In this document: piece after piece, positions 8,688 to 17,168 of the stretch
Position numbering within the stretch: position 1 is the stretch's first letter
How the letters are laid out: each line of letters starts with the position of its first letter
Assembly: GCF_024347675.1 (NCBI RefSeq)
Contig: NZ_AP024882.1
Span: 1,240,001 to 1,304,000 of the forward strand
Length of the DNA: 64,000 nt
Origin: Vibrio ishigakensis
Lineage (GTDB): Bacteria > Pseudomonadota > Gammaproteobacteria > Enterobacterales > Vibrionaceae
Reading direction: 5' to 3'
Notes under the pieces: generated by a model
Database searches by the model: none
What the model was told of the DNA's origin: nothing
Seen by the model: the letters and a program-made list of their open reading frames with translations, nothing else
Position numbers and translations under genes: made by a program

Positions 8688-9325
8688 TGTTGAGCAAAGA
8701 AGCTGAAATAGTAAAAGAAGCACTGCTGGCAAAGGGGCTTGAAACTCCGATGACACCGAGCGAAATGAACAGCGACCAGAAATATAACCGTATCAAAGGG
8801 TTGTTAACGGAGGTCGTTAGTACTCTCGGGCTGGATTTAACTGATGACAGTCTCGCAGAAACGCCTCATCGCATCGCCAAGATGTATGTACATGAGATTT
8901 TTTCTGGACTCGATTACGCTAACTTCCCAAAAATCAGCGTCATCGACAATAAAATGTCCGTTGATGAAATGGTCAAGGTGTCAGAGATAGACTTAACCTC
9001 GACATGTGAACACCACTTCATCACCATCGACGGGTTAGCACAGGTCGCCTATATCCCTGAGTCTAAGATTCTGGGGCTGTCCAAGATAAACCGTATCGTT
9101 CGATTCTTTGCTCAGCGACCTCAGGTTCAAGAGCGCCTCACTCAGCAAATCCTCGTTGCCATACAGGCTCTGGTGGAGACCGAGAACGTTGCCGTCACTA
9201 TTACCGCGACTCACTATTGCGTTAAATCAAGAGGCGTTATGGATGCAAACTCTGAGACCACCACAACTGCATTAGGTGGCATTTTCAAAACTAACCCTCA
9301 AACCAGAGCCGAGTTTTTACGATGA
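8687..9325 (+). CDS. folE: GTP cyclohydrolase I
   Basis: The 212-residue enzyme converts GTP to 7,8-dihydroneopterin triphosphate, the entry point to pterins. Zinc and active-site residues are in place: Cys107, His109/His110 (STCEHHF) and Cys178 ([10 protein letters not shown]). The segment [12 protein letters not shown] is also typical of the type I enzyme. The ATG overlaps the folX stop as TAATG, with AAGGAG in the end of folX. Its own end overlaps folM by four bases, so the three are translationally coupled. It is probably a paralogue dedicated to this pathway. Confidence 0.95.
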   Translation: MLSKEAEIVKEALLAKGLETPMTPSEMNSDQKYNRIKGLLTEVVSTLGLDLTDDSLAETPHRIAKMYVHEIFSGLDYANFPKISVIDNKMSVDEMVKVSEIDLTSTCEHHFITIDGLAQVAYIPESKILGLSKINRIVRFFAQRPQVQERLTQQILVAIQALVETENVAVTITATHYCVKSRGVMDANSETTTTALGGIFKTNPQTRAEFLR

Positions 9326-10038
9326 GTGAGACAATTCTAATTACCGGTGTGGGTAAGCGATTAGGGTTTGCTTTGGCGCTGCAACTCTTAACGGACGGAT
9401 ATAAAGTGGTCGGCACCTACCGCAGTGACTACCCTCATCTGCAGCTTCTGCGCGATAGAGGGGCAGATTTACAACAAGTGGACTTTTGTAAAGAAGGCAG
9501 TTTGGCGAACTTCCTTGACTACGTTAGTCAGGAGTTCAGGGAGCTCAGAGCTATCATACATAACGCCTCTGACTGGAAGCCGGAAAACAAGAAAGACCCT
9601 AGTGATAATGCAGTGTCCATCATGAATCAGATGATGACGGTTCACGCTACCGTGCCCTACCTAGTCAACCTAACCCTTAAAGACCAACTGACATCTGGCG
9701 ACAAAACGTCAGACGTCATACACATCAGTGACTACGTTGCGGAAAAAGGCAGTAAAAAACACATCGCTTATGCGGCGAGTAAAGCCGCACTTAACAATCT
9801 CACGCTTTCGTTTTCAGCAATGATGGCTCCCAAGGTAAAGGTAAACACAGTCGCCCCAGCCATGCTTAAATTCAATGAACACGATGACGAGGCTTACAAG
9901 GCTAAAGCTCTGCAAAAAGCGCTGATTCCAACAGAGGCGGGCTTTGAAGAGGTGATCGACGGCATCAAATTCATCTTGGCTAGTCGCTATATGACCGGAC
10001 GAACTTTGCATCTTGATGGCGGTAGGCATTTGAAGTGA
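9322..10038 (+). CDS. folM: Dihydromonapterin reductase (FolM-like SDR)
   Basis: This 238-residue short-chain dehydrogenase/reductase starts with [16 protein letters not shown], the Rossmann TGxxxRLG form seen in FolM. It has the catalytic YAASKAAL (Tyr-x-x-x-Lys) and a closing [15 protein letters not shown]. coli FolM reduces dihydromonapterin to tetrahydromonapterin with NADPH and has weak dihydrofolate reductase activity. Its ATG overlaps the folE stop (ATGA). Genomic context (folX, folE) strongly supports the monapterin role over a generic SDR. Confidence 0.88.
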   Translation: MSETILITGVGKRLGFALALQLLTDGYKVVGTYRSDYPHLQLLRDRGADLQQVDFCKEGSLANFLDYVSQEFRELRAIIHNASDWKPENKKDPSDNAVSIMNQMMTVHATVPYLVNLTLKDQLTSGDKTSDVIHISDYVAEKGSKKHIAYAASKAALNNLTLSFSAMMAPKVKVNTVAPAMLKFNEHDDEAYKAKALQKALIPTEAGFEEVIDGIKFILASRYMTGRTLHLDGGRHLK

Positions 10039-10084
10039 TGACTACAATAGGATGAGGCTCTCTCTTACGAGACATGTAGTCATC
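10037..10084. other. Inverted repeat overlapping the folM stop
   Basis: A perfect 10-base inverted repeat, GATGACTACA (10037-10046) and TGTAGTCATC (10075-10084), has a 28-base loop and no T-run. It may stabilise the 3' end of the operon message or be a regulatory site. A second weaker repeat (GAGCTA / TAGCTC, 10105-10127) follows. Confidence 0.35.
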
Positions 10085-10135
10085 TAAACCAAAATCCCAA
10101 TACCGAGCTAACTAATTTCGCTAGCTCAAATTTGT

Positions 10136-11452
10136 TTACGCTATTCGTCCATCCTCTTCATCTCTACTCTCCACCCTAGTGACCAGCAGTTGATCCACTT
10201 TGTAGTCATCGATGTCGACCACCTCAAACTTGTAACCAGAGAAGGTAACAGAATCGGTGCGACGCGGAATCTTTTTCAGCATAAAGATCATAAAACCAGC
10301 GATAGTCTCGTAGTTCTGTGAGTGTGGCAGTTCGTCTATTTGTAATATGCGCATCACATCTGTGATAGGGGTTACACCATCGATCAACCAAGAATGCTCA
10401 TCACGGGCCACAATCTGCTCTTCACCCTCGGCTAGCACCCAACTGCCCATGGCTGCGCTTTGTAAATCATTAAATGTCACTACGCCAAGCACCAACGCGT
10501 ATTCGTTCATTACCACTGCGAAGTCGACGCGGTTGGCCTTAAAATATTCCAACGCTTCAGACAGGCTCAATGTATCAGGGATGATAGGGCAGGCTTGCAC
10601 AACACTGCTGCTTTTTAAATCCAAGGTCTGATCATTAATGAGTCGAATCAATAGCTCAGTAGAATTGACAAAGCCCTTAATCGCATCAAGATGTCCGTCG
10701 CAAACCAGAAATTTGTGATGCGGGTTATCAGCGATTTTACGCTTAAGCATATTTTCATCGTCGCTAAGTGAGAGAAACGCAATGTCTTCGCGCGGCGTCA
10801 TGGCTGAAGTAATCGGAATAGACTGCATTTGAAAGACGCTTTCCATCATTTGTTGCTCGTTGGTATCGAGCACGCCTGCTTCCGCGCCGGCATCCATCAC
10901 CGCGTAAATATCATCACTGGTGATGTCGTCATTACGCTCGGCAGGCACACGAAGCAAACGAAAAATTAGATTCGCCAAGCCGTTAAACACCAACACGAAG
11001 GGCTTGAGGACTAAGATGCACACCAATAACGGCTTAACTAGGGTCAAAGCAACGGTTTCGGGTATCGCCATAGCAATACGTTTAGGCATCAGGTCGGCAA
11101 TCAAGATAAACAGACTGGTTACTAGGGTGAAGGAGAGCACAAAACTCGTCTGCGCGACCCAATTTGCAGGAAGCCAATGGCTAAGGATAGCTGCGATATA
11201 AGGGGTAAATGCGGACTCCCCGACGATACCGCCCATGATAGCAACCGCGTTTAGGCCAATTTGCACAACGGTAAAGAAATCACCCGGGTTTGTTTGCAGA
11301 CCAAGAACCAAAGTGGCTCGATCATCACCATCGTCTGCCAACTGGCGCAGGCGAATTTTTCGCGCTGCGGCCAACGAGATTTCTGACATGGAAAAAAAGC
11401 AACTGATTAAGATCAGCGCCATGATAATAAACAGGTTTTCAACTAGGCTCAT
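10136..11452 (-). CDS. paeA: PaeA (YtfL)-type DUF21/CBS/CorC inner-membrane protein
   Basis: This 438-residue protein closely follows E. coli YtfL: FFSMSEISLAAARKIRLRQL, TNPGDFFTVVQIGLNAVAI and DITSDDIYAVMDAGAEAGVL. Domains are DUF21 with four membrane segments (about 1-185), a pair of CBS domains (about 205-330) and a CorC/HlyC domain (about 345-430). YtfL was renamed PaeA after evidence that it exports cadaverine and putrescine; related CNNM proteins move Mg2+. The gene stands alone, convergent with folM. Confidence 0.85.
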   Translation of the reverse strand: MSLVENLFIIMALILISCFFSMSEISLAAARKIRLRQLADDGDDRATLVLGLQTNPGDFFTVVQIGLNAVAIMGGIVGESAFTPYIAAILSHWLPANWVAQTSFVLSFTLVTSLFILIADLMPKRIAMAIPETVALTLVKPLLVCILVLKPFVLVFNGLANLIFRLLRVPAERNDDITSDDIYAVMDAGAEAGVLDTNEQQMMESVFQMQSIPITSAMTPREDIAFLSLSDDENMLKRKIADNPHHKFLVCDGHLDAIKGFVNSTELLIRLINDQTLDLKSSSVVQACPIIPDTLSLSEALEYFKANRVDFAVVMNEYALVLGVVTFNDLQSAAMGSWVLAEGEEQIVARDEHSWLIDGVTPITDVMRILQIDELPHSQNYETIAGFMIFMLKKIPRRTDSVTFSGYKFEVVDIDDYKVDQLLVTRVESRDEEDGRIA

Positions 11453-11652
11453 CGAGGCTATCCGAATAGAAAATTGGCGCTATTTTAGCCACAAGTGACG
11501 ATGAGATTTAGAAAACCTCCACGAAATCATTTTATCGTGACGATAACCGAATTAGCAGGCTGTTTGTCTATTGTTTTCAAACACTTGTCAGTGATGGTGA
11601 TGTCCCGTACGCTCGTGATTTACTCATTATCTATAAATAGGAAGTTTTCGTA

Positions 11653-11946
11653 ATGCATAAGTCAGATAAAAAGATCGAGAATCTAATCAGGAACGTACTG
11701 ACCGAAGTATGTGAAGACACATTGAAAGGATACGATGGTTTTCTTTGGGTGACTCACACAGTTCAATTCTCTTCTTTTCCACAAAGCTTAAAAATAGTGT
11801 GCGTATTTGAAACCAATCAAGACAGAGCAAACTTTTTAGTTGGAGAAGGCCAGCAGCATATCTCATCAACTATCCAAAAGGCATTTAATAAGGTTGGGGT
11901 ACAGCTAAAAAACGTAAGCAAGCAAATCAGTTACGAGACACGGTAA
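11653..11946 (+). CDS. Conserved hypothetical protein
   Basis: A 97-residue protein with no signal peptide or membrane segment. It has a well-placed AGGAAG before the ATG. Pattern: an N-terminal helix (KKIENLIRNVLTEVCEDTL), two central strands (FLWVTHTVQF, SLKIVCVFE), and a C-terminal helix. Similar short proteins occur in Vibrio and Shewanella, sometimes labelled Fis-family regulators, but I see no Fis-type helix-turn-helix here. A DUF1289 gene follows after 57 bases, probably in the same transcript. Confidence 0.65.
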   Translation: MHKSDKKIENLIRNVLTEVCEDTLKGYDGFLWVTHTVQFSSFPQSLKIVCVFETNQDRANFLVGEGQQHISSTIQKAFNKVGVQLKNVSKQISYETR

Positions 11947-12003
11947 AGGTCAGTGTTGAAGCTTTGTTACTTAATACGCTTTTAAACGATAGAGATAAAC
12001 GAC

Positions 12004-12183
12004 ATGAAGAAACAAAAGAGTCCCTGTATCGATATTTGTGATTTTTCAAACTCTAAAGGATGGTGTTTGGGTTGTAGCAGAACTCAGGAAGAATGCAAAA
12101 AATGGAAAACCATGAAGCCTTACGCCACAAACATACTTCAGAAGGAACTGAAAAGAAGATTATCACAAATGAAAATCGATTAG
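12004..12183 (+). CDS. DUF1289 small cysteine protein
   Basis: This 59-residue open frame begins MKKQKSPCIDICDF. It carries the DUF1289 pattern: Cys-x-x-x-Cys, then GWCLGCSRTQEEC and a tryptophan (KKWKTM). The four or five cysteines look like a metal or Fe-S site, though no function is established for the family. It lies directly after the 97-residue gene and is followed by a short terminator-like hairpin. Its size makes it easy to miss, but the family pattern is clear. Confidence 0.8.
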   Translation: MKKQKSPCIDICDFSNSKGWCLGCSRTQEECKKWKTMKPYATNILQKELKRRLSQMKID

Positions 12184-12192
12184 GTGCAAGAT

Positions 12193-12216
12193 AAGTGTGC
12201 CTCTGACACACTTTTG
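12193..12216 (+). terminator. Terminator-like hairpin after the DUF1289 gene
   Basis: AAGTGTG (12193-12199) pairs with CACACTT (12207-12213), loop of 7 bases, then TT. The T-run is short. Confidence 0.5.
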
Positions 12217-12577
12217 CCCCAATAAGAGTTAGAGCATAAGCTGTCATATGTAATGTAAATATGGTTTTTCCTTCTTAAACTAATTCGAAATACGGCGGAC
12301 AACACCAACTGAGTTTGTTAGCTCAAACTACTACGATAAGAGGATCATGGTTTCTTAACCAACTCAGAAAGCAAGTGAATGACGGTTGATTTTGGCTTTG
12401 CTTTGCTGTAACTCTTTCAGTTAGTTACTTTATTATGAGGCTTCGGCACAGAATATAGTGATTAACTCATGCAGCCAATCAGCTCTAAATTTCTGAAGTA
12501 GCTACACCAAGTTACTCAACGAAGCCTCTAGATGTTATTTTCACTGTCTAGGTACCTGTGCATATTCTTCCTCAACA
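12217..12577. other. Intergenic stretch before the hybrid kinase 3' end
   Basis: About 360 bases without a supportable gene. It holds a copy of TTAGAGCATAAG at 12229-12240 that recurs at 17119-17130. It also holds a 9-base inverted repeat GAGGCTTCG (12437-12445) / CGAAGCCTC (12520-12528) with a long spacer. No convincing promoter or RNA gene was seen. Confidence 0.4.
12229..12240. repeat. Left copy of 12-bp direct repeat flanking the recombinase segment
   Basis: TTAGAGCATAAG occurs here and at 17119-17130, on either side of the hybrid kinase, binding protein and tyrosine recombinase genes. It could be an attachment-site core, but a 12-base match can arise by chance. Confidence 0.25.
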
Positions 12578-15001
12578 CTATCCCTTTTGCATTTCGCTGT
12601 CTCTATGGTGAGCAGATAGGTGCTTGGTTAAGATTTTATCTAGTGCTTTGGTATCACAGGGTTTTGTTAGAACTTCATTACAACCACTATCCAGCATCGT
12701 TCTTCTCGTTTCATCAAAGGCATCAGCTGTATATCCAACTATGAGAGGTTGCTTAGGTATGCTTGCTCGTCGTATCAATCTAGTGACTTCAATGCCATCT
12801 TTGATAGGCATATGATTGTCCATGAAGATACAATCAAAATTTTGCTCTAGAGCTAATTTCAAGCCAGATTCACCTTCTGTTGCCAAAAAGCAACTGAAAT
12901 GACGATTAACCAAATGTCTTTTTAATAAGATTGCGTTTACTGAATTATCTTCGACGATCAATGCCCGATATCCAGAGCCGTCAAAGGTTTTTGTGTCATC
13001 ATGTAGTTTCTGATTAGGTTCTGCCATTTCAAAATGATTAATTGGTAATGTGACAATAAACTCACTGCCTTTTCCAACTTCGCTGGTAACCTCAATCGAG
13101 CCGTTCATTGCCTTGATTATTTCTGATGTGATAGCCAAGCCTAAACCTGTTCCACCAAATTTGCGGGTTGTATCATCTTCGGCCTGGACGAAAGGTTTGA
13201 AAATTTTGTCGATTTTGGACTCGTCGATACCGACACCAGTATCCGCTATTTTTAAGGTGAGTTGGCCTTCTGTGTTACTACCAGTGATGACTGTTGCAAG
13301 TGATATATAACCCTTTGAAGTAAATTTCAGCGCGTTACCAACGAGATTTTGTAGGACTTGCATCAGTCTTTTGTTATCGCTCATGAGCATGACTGAATTT
13401 GTATTCACATTGGAATCGAATAAGAAACGGATCCCTTTTTCCCGACAAAGAGGCTCATAAAGGCTCTTTATTCCTTGAGTTATGCTTTTCAAAGGGAACA
13501 TGACATTGTTAATTTGAATCTCAGATGACTCGATTTTAGAGAAATCAAGTATGTCGTTGAGCACAGACAGCATATGTCGACCTGACTGCATTTGAATGCT
13601 GACACATTCTGCTTGCTCTTGGTTCAAGTTCGTTTCTTCAAGCAACTCGCCCATGCCCAATATTCCATTCATAGGTGTTCTAAGTTCATGACTCATTGTT
13701 GCCAAGAATCGAGATTTGGCAGTGTTTGCAGCTTCAGCTTGAATGGCTTTTTGTTTAAGTTCGTTCTCTAACTTAACTCTATCGGTTATATCACGCTCTA
13801 CCGCCATAAAGCCTTCTAATTGACCAGTTTCACTATATAGAGGTGTTATCGCTGCTTCGATCCAATATGGATTTCCGTTTTTGTGGTAATTGAGAAGTTC
13901 AAAATCCCCGTGGACCTCTTGATTGATTGCGTCTCTAATTGCTTTTTTGACTGTAGAGGATGTTTTCTCCCCTTGAAGTAAGTCACCAGGCTTCTGCCCT
14001 ATCAATTCTTCCGAACTGTAGCCAGAGAGCTGTTCAAATGCTTGGTTCACCCATGTGGTTTTGATGTCAGTATCTGTGAATATCACTGCGTCACGCATAT
14101 GTCTCGCTACTCGCGCTAAGCGAGTAGACTGCCGCTCTTTTTCGGCTAATGCTAATTGGGATTCATATAGGGCTTGATAAGGAGAGACGATGTATTTCTT
14201 ACCAACAAAGTAAAGTAGGACAATAGAGATGAATGTGGCTAAGCTTAGGCCTTTAAATAGACTGGTGAACAGTTTGTGCTCTGCGTCTAAAAAGACCGTA
14301 GGGGACACGGCGAAAGTGACACTCAAGTCTGTGCCTGGTATTTGATGAGTTTCGGATTCCCATCCTTCAGGAACAGACATTTTCCAATCAAAATGGCTTT
14401 GACTGAGACCAAACCAATAGGTATTTTCTTCATTTTTCCCCAGTGGAAGGTCACTGTCGCTCAGCGGTACCGTATAGATGCCGAGACCTTCTGGGCTGCC
14501 GTTGTAAGAAATAGGTGTGGTTACTACTAGTGTCGTTTTCTGCCCATCATGGAAGAACGTGTAGCTTGGCTCATTCAAAAGACTTTCATTGTGAATGCCC
14601 TGTTGTAACAGTTCTTTTAAAGCTAGAGGTCGTTTGGTTTCTCCATAAATACTCTCCCCAAGGACATCATAGATACAGAAATGTCCTTCTTGGTTGGGTA
14701 CCTTGATGGTGGCTAATGTGTCCTTTAATGCGTTTACATCGCTCACGCCTTCCAAAGCTGTAGCTTGAACTAATGAAAGTGAAACCATTTCATTCAAGGT
14801 TTTCTGGTGGAATTTGAGAAACTCAACAAAGTAGTGCTCCATACTTGCGAAACGTGAAGCGTTACTCTCTTGTACAATTTCGTTAGCGGTCCTCTGAGAT
14901 TGAAACTTGATAAAACCAAGGCTCACAATCGCGAACGTAAGCGCACCGAAAATAATGAACAACGAAAAAAAATGCAGGCCATTGTTTTTATTAAATCTCA
15001 T
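12578..15001 (-). CDS. Hybrid sensor histidine kinase (periplasmic sensor, PAS, HisKA, HATPase, REC)
   Basis: An 807-residue inner-membrane kinase. Order: membrane segment about 11-33; periplasmic domain about 35-243; second membrane segment about 246-267; PAS about 295-408 with PAC-like end (FMAVERDITDR); HisKA with phospho-acceptor His438 (ATMSHELRTPMNG); HATPase with GNALKF, IADTGVGID and KFGGTGLGLAI; and a receiver about 690-800 with IFMDNHMP and TKPCD. No Hpt domain is present, so phosphate must pass to a separate Hpt protein. It shares a one-base TAATG overlap with the upstream binding-protein gene, implying they form one receptor, like TorT/TorS or LuxP/LuxQ. Confidence 0.93.
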   Translation of the reverse strand: MRFNKNNGLHFFSLFIIFGALTFAIVSLGFIKFQSQRTANEIVQESNASRFASMEHYFVEFLKFHQKTLNEMVSLSLVQATALEGVSDVNALKDTLATIKVPNQEGHFCIYDVLGESIYGETKRPLALKELLQQGIHNESLLNEPSYTFFHDGQKTTLVVTTPISYNGSPEGLGIYTVPLSDSDLPLGKNEENTYWFGLSQSHFDWKMSVPEGWESETHQIPGTDLSVTFAVSPTVFLDAEHKLFTSLFKGLSLATFISIVLLYFVGKKYIVSPYQALYESQLALAEKERQSTRLARVARHMRDAVIFTDTDIKTTWVNQAFEQLSGYSSEELIGQKPGDLLQGEKTSSTVKKAIRDAINQEVHGDFELLNYHKNGNPYWIEAAITPLYSETGQLEGFMAVERDITDRVKLENELKQKAIQAEAANTAKSRFLATMSHELRTPMNGILGMGELLEETNLNQEQAECVSIQMQSGRHMLSVLNDILDFSKIESSEIQINNVMFPLKSITQGIKSLYEPLCREKGIRFLFDSNVNTNSVMLMSDNKRLMQVLQNLVGNALKFTSKGYISLATVITGSNTEGQLTLKIADTGVGIDESKIDKIFKPFVQAEDDTTRKFGGTGLGLAITSEIIKAMNGSIEVTSEVGKGSEFIVTLPINHFEMAEPNQKLHDDTKTFDGSGYRALIVEDNSVNAILLKRHLVNRHFSCFLATEGESGLKLALEQNFDCIFMDNHMPIKDGIEVTRLIRRASIPKQPLIVGYTADAFDETRRTMLDSGCNEVLTKPCDTKALDKILTKHLSAHHRDSEMQKG

Positions 15002-16239
15002 TATGGTCTTCCTGCAATTTCATTATTTGATTTTGGCTCTATTTTAATGGCGTTATGTTCATCAAATGTCGCCATACACAAGTCTTTTGCACCCAATGCT
15101 TCGTGAGCGTCTATGTTGTCTCTACTGAATGCTGAGAACGGAGTGTTATAGGTTTTAATAAGACCCTCGATTGGGCTATGCAATGATTCCAGCGCCAGTT
15201 TTAACTGTTCGCTATTTTTATTTTTGTCATGAGTTAATGTAACTTGCTGCATTGCTACGATGAAAATCCTAGCTAAATCGTAACCATGGATAAATCCAGC
15301 AGGCGCTTGGATGTCGGTATCTTTTATTTCATTAGGAAACATGCTTCGGGCGCGCTCAAGAACTTTCTTTTGCTGCTCATTAAGTGGAGAGCTGTAGAAA
15401 TTGAAGCATGATTGAATAAACTTAAGGTTCACTCTATCTCGCTTTTCTTTACTGACTTGCTGTGGGAAATTTCCCCCGGTTATTCCCCAATGACTGAACA
15501 CCTTAAAATCTGCATTCACATCAGATACGGCTTCAATGAGCAATCTACCTTCTCGAGCATTCGATACGAGTAAGACACAATCTACCTGTTGGGTTATCAG
15601 TTCACGAATCATAAGGCGAGCATTGTTGTCTTGAATCCCCCAATTGAACCAAGTTGACTTTACTGTTCCTTTAAATTGATGTGGGAGAGCGCCTCGCATA
15701 GCCCTATCGTTGGACTTGCCCCATCCTGTATTTTCAAGAAGTAGGTGTATGTTTTGACATTGTGCGTCGATGGCTTGCTTTATAAGGATTGGGCCTACTT
15801 TTGAGTCATCAACTGAAAGTCTAAATATATAGTTATTTTCAGCGCTTGGGTGGCGTGTAATCGGGCCTCCTGCCGCCCAAGGCACAAGTGTTAGTATTTG
15901 TGATTCGTTTAAAAAGTCTCTGTACTTGATTAATGGGGGAGAGTGGAGTCCGCCAACATATGCTAACCCCTCTGGGTCATTTTTGAACATGCGCATGTTT
16001 TTCAGACTTCGTTTAACATTCCCTCTATGGTCAAGGGTTATGAACTCTATCTTACTGTCGCCTATTCGATTATTCACTTCATCAAAGGCCACTTTGAACC
16101 CCATTTCTATAGACCGAGCAGAAGCAAAGTAACTAGTCCGATCAGCATCCAAATAGATTTTGAATACCTCCTCGTCTGCGCGAGAGCCAATAGCGATGAA
16201 CATTACAAAGGTGGTGATTAAAATCCGTTTTATAATCAT
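15001..16239 (-). CDS. Periplasmic branched-chain-amino-acid-type binding protein, receptor partner of the kinase
   Basis: This 412-residue protein has a signal peptide (cleaved near GSRADEE) and the type I periplasmic binding fold of the LivJ / ABC substrate-binding family (Peripla_BP_6). Signs are FKVAFDEVN, ITLDHRGN, AYVGGLHSPP and QCQNIHLLLENTGWGKS. No ABC permease or ATPase gene is nearby. Its stop overlaps the kinase start by one base. Best read as the ligand-binding half of a two-component receptor and not a transporter part. The ligand is unknown, perhaps an amino acid, urea-like compound or short amide. Confidence 0.85.
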   Translation of the reverse strand: MIIKRILITTFVMFIAIGSRADEEVFKIYLDADRTSYFASARSIEMGFKVAFDEVNNRIGDSKIEFITLDHRGNVKRSLKNMRMFKNDPEGLAYVGGLHSPPLIKYRDFLNESQILTLVPWAAGGPITRHPSAENNYIFRLSVDDSKVGPILIKQAIDAQCQNIHLLLENTGWGKSNDRAMRGALPHQFKGTVKSTWFNWGIQDNNARLMIRELITQQVDCVLLVSNAREGRLLIEAVSDVNADFKVFSHWGITGGNFPQQVSKEKRDRVNLKFIQSCFNFYSSPLNEQQKKVLERARSMFPNEIKDTDIQAPAGFIHGYDLARIFIVAMQQVTLTHDKNKNSEQLKLALESLHSPIEGLIKTYNTPFSAFSRDNIDAHEALGAKDLCMATFDEHNAIKIEPKSNNEIAGRP

Positions 16240-16468
16240 TTTTAACGTATCTTGGAAATTGAACTTGCTATCCAGTAAGAAAGGATAGATGTAAGAAAAT
16301 TCAAGATTACTTACTTAAAAGTTTATAGCTGAATTAAAAGTTCCAATGAGGGAGTCGAAGAAAATTGCAAAAAGGAACTAACACAATTTTATCCATGACT
16401 ATCTTGCTGAGGACATCAGTATTGCTTTTCTAAAATCGTTGTTGGTCAATAATTCGAAGGAGGCCAAC

Positions 16469-17065
16469 ATGAAAATGCAATTAACTAGAATAGGTAGTGG
16501 TATAAAAAGACCATTTAAACTGGAGGAAATCTGGCGAATTAGAACTCTATTGGAGTTAGAAAATGACCTTATGCAACTTGCATTATTAAATTTGGCTATT
16601 GATAGTAAATTAAGGTCAAGTGATTTACTAAAACTTCGGGTATATGATGTTTCGTCTGAAGGTGTTGTTCACGAACGAGTGCAGTGTTTGCAGCAAAAAA
16701 CGGGCTTTGACGTGCATTTTGAAATCACGCCAAGGACTCAGCAAAGTATTGGTCGCTGGCTATTCTCATCTTCACTGGATGGAACCTGCTATCTTTTCCC
16801 TAGTTCACGTCGTAAAGGACAATCTATCAGTTACTCGTTTTATCGTTCCATAATAAGAAACTGGGCAAGTAAACTAGGCTTGAATGCTGATAACTATGGA
16901 GCACACTCTATGCGACGTACGAAAGCCACCCTCATCTATGCTTGGACAAAGAATATCAGGGCAGTGCAAATCTTACTTGGACATACCAAGCTAGACAGTA
17001 CGATTCGCTATCTTGGTGTTGAGTTGGAAGATGCTCTAAGACTATCTGAGCAAACAGATTGCTAG
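16469..17065 (+). CDS. Stand-alone tyrosine recombinase
   Basis: The start at 16469 (GAAGGAGG upstream) gives 198 residues covering only the catalytic domain of the lambda-integrase family. Catalytic residues are visible: Arg in DSKLRSSDLLKLR, the box HSMRRTKA, LLGHTKLDS, and the nucleophile Tyr in STIRYLG. The N-terminal arm-binding and core-binding domains of full integrases are missing, as in other short recombinases on plasmids and Vibrio chromosomes. It sits between two sensor modules, oriented against them, flanked at a distance by a 12-bp direct repeat. It may be a relic of an integrated element or a resolvase-type enzyme. Confidence 0.85.
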   Translation: MKMQLTRIGSGIKRPFKLEEIWRIRTLLELENDLMQLALLNLAIDSKLRSSDLLKLRVYDVSSEGVVHERVQCLQQKTGFDVHFEITPRTQQSIGRWLFSSSLDGTCYLFPSSRRKGQSISYSFYRSIIRNWASKLGLNADNYGAHSMRRTKATLIYAWTKNIRAVQILLGHTKLDSTIRYLGVELEDALRLSEQTDC

Positions 17066-17118
17066 AAATCAAACCGCAGGCTTTTCAAAGCACTGAGAAG
17101 CCTATACCCCACTATCGT

Positions 17119-17130
17119 TTAGAGCATAAG
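17119..17130. repeat. Right copy of 12-bp direct repeat flanking the recombinase segment
   Basis: Exact second copy of TTAGAGCATAAG, 54 bases after the recombinase stop. See the copy at 12229-12240. Confidence 0.25.
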
Positions 17131-17168
17131 TCGTAAGTGCCTCGCAACGAAGCCACCAGAGGCTACTT

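Noticed and set aside
12437..12528. 9-base inverted repeat GAGGCTTCG / CGAAGCCTC as an RNA gene or terminator
   Set aside because: The spacer of 74 bases and lack of a T-run or inner structure make it weak.
17066..17168. Possible att site structure right after the recombinase
   Set aside because: There are hairpins and GC-rich bits, but no tRNA 3' end or long direct repeat. Only the 12-base repeat was kept, at low confidence.
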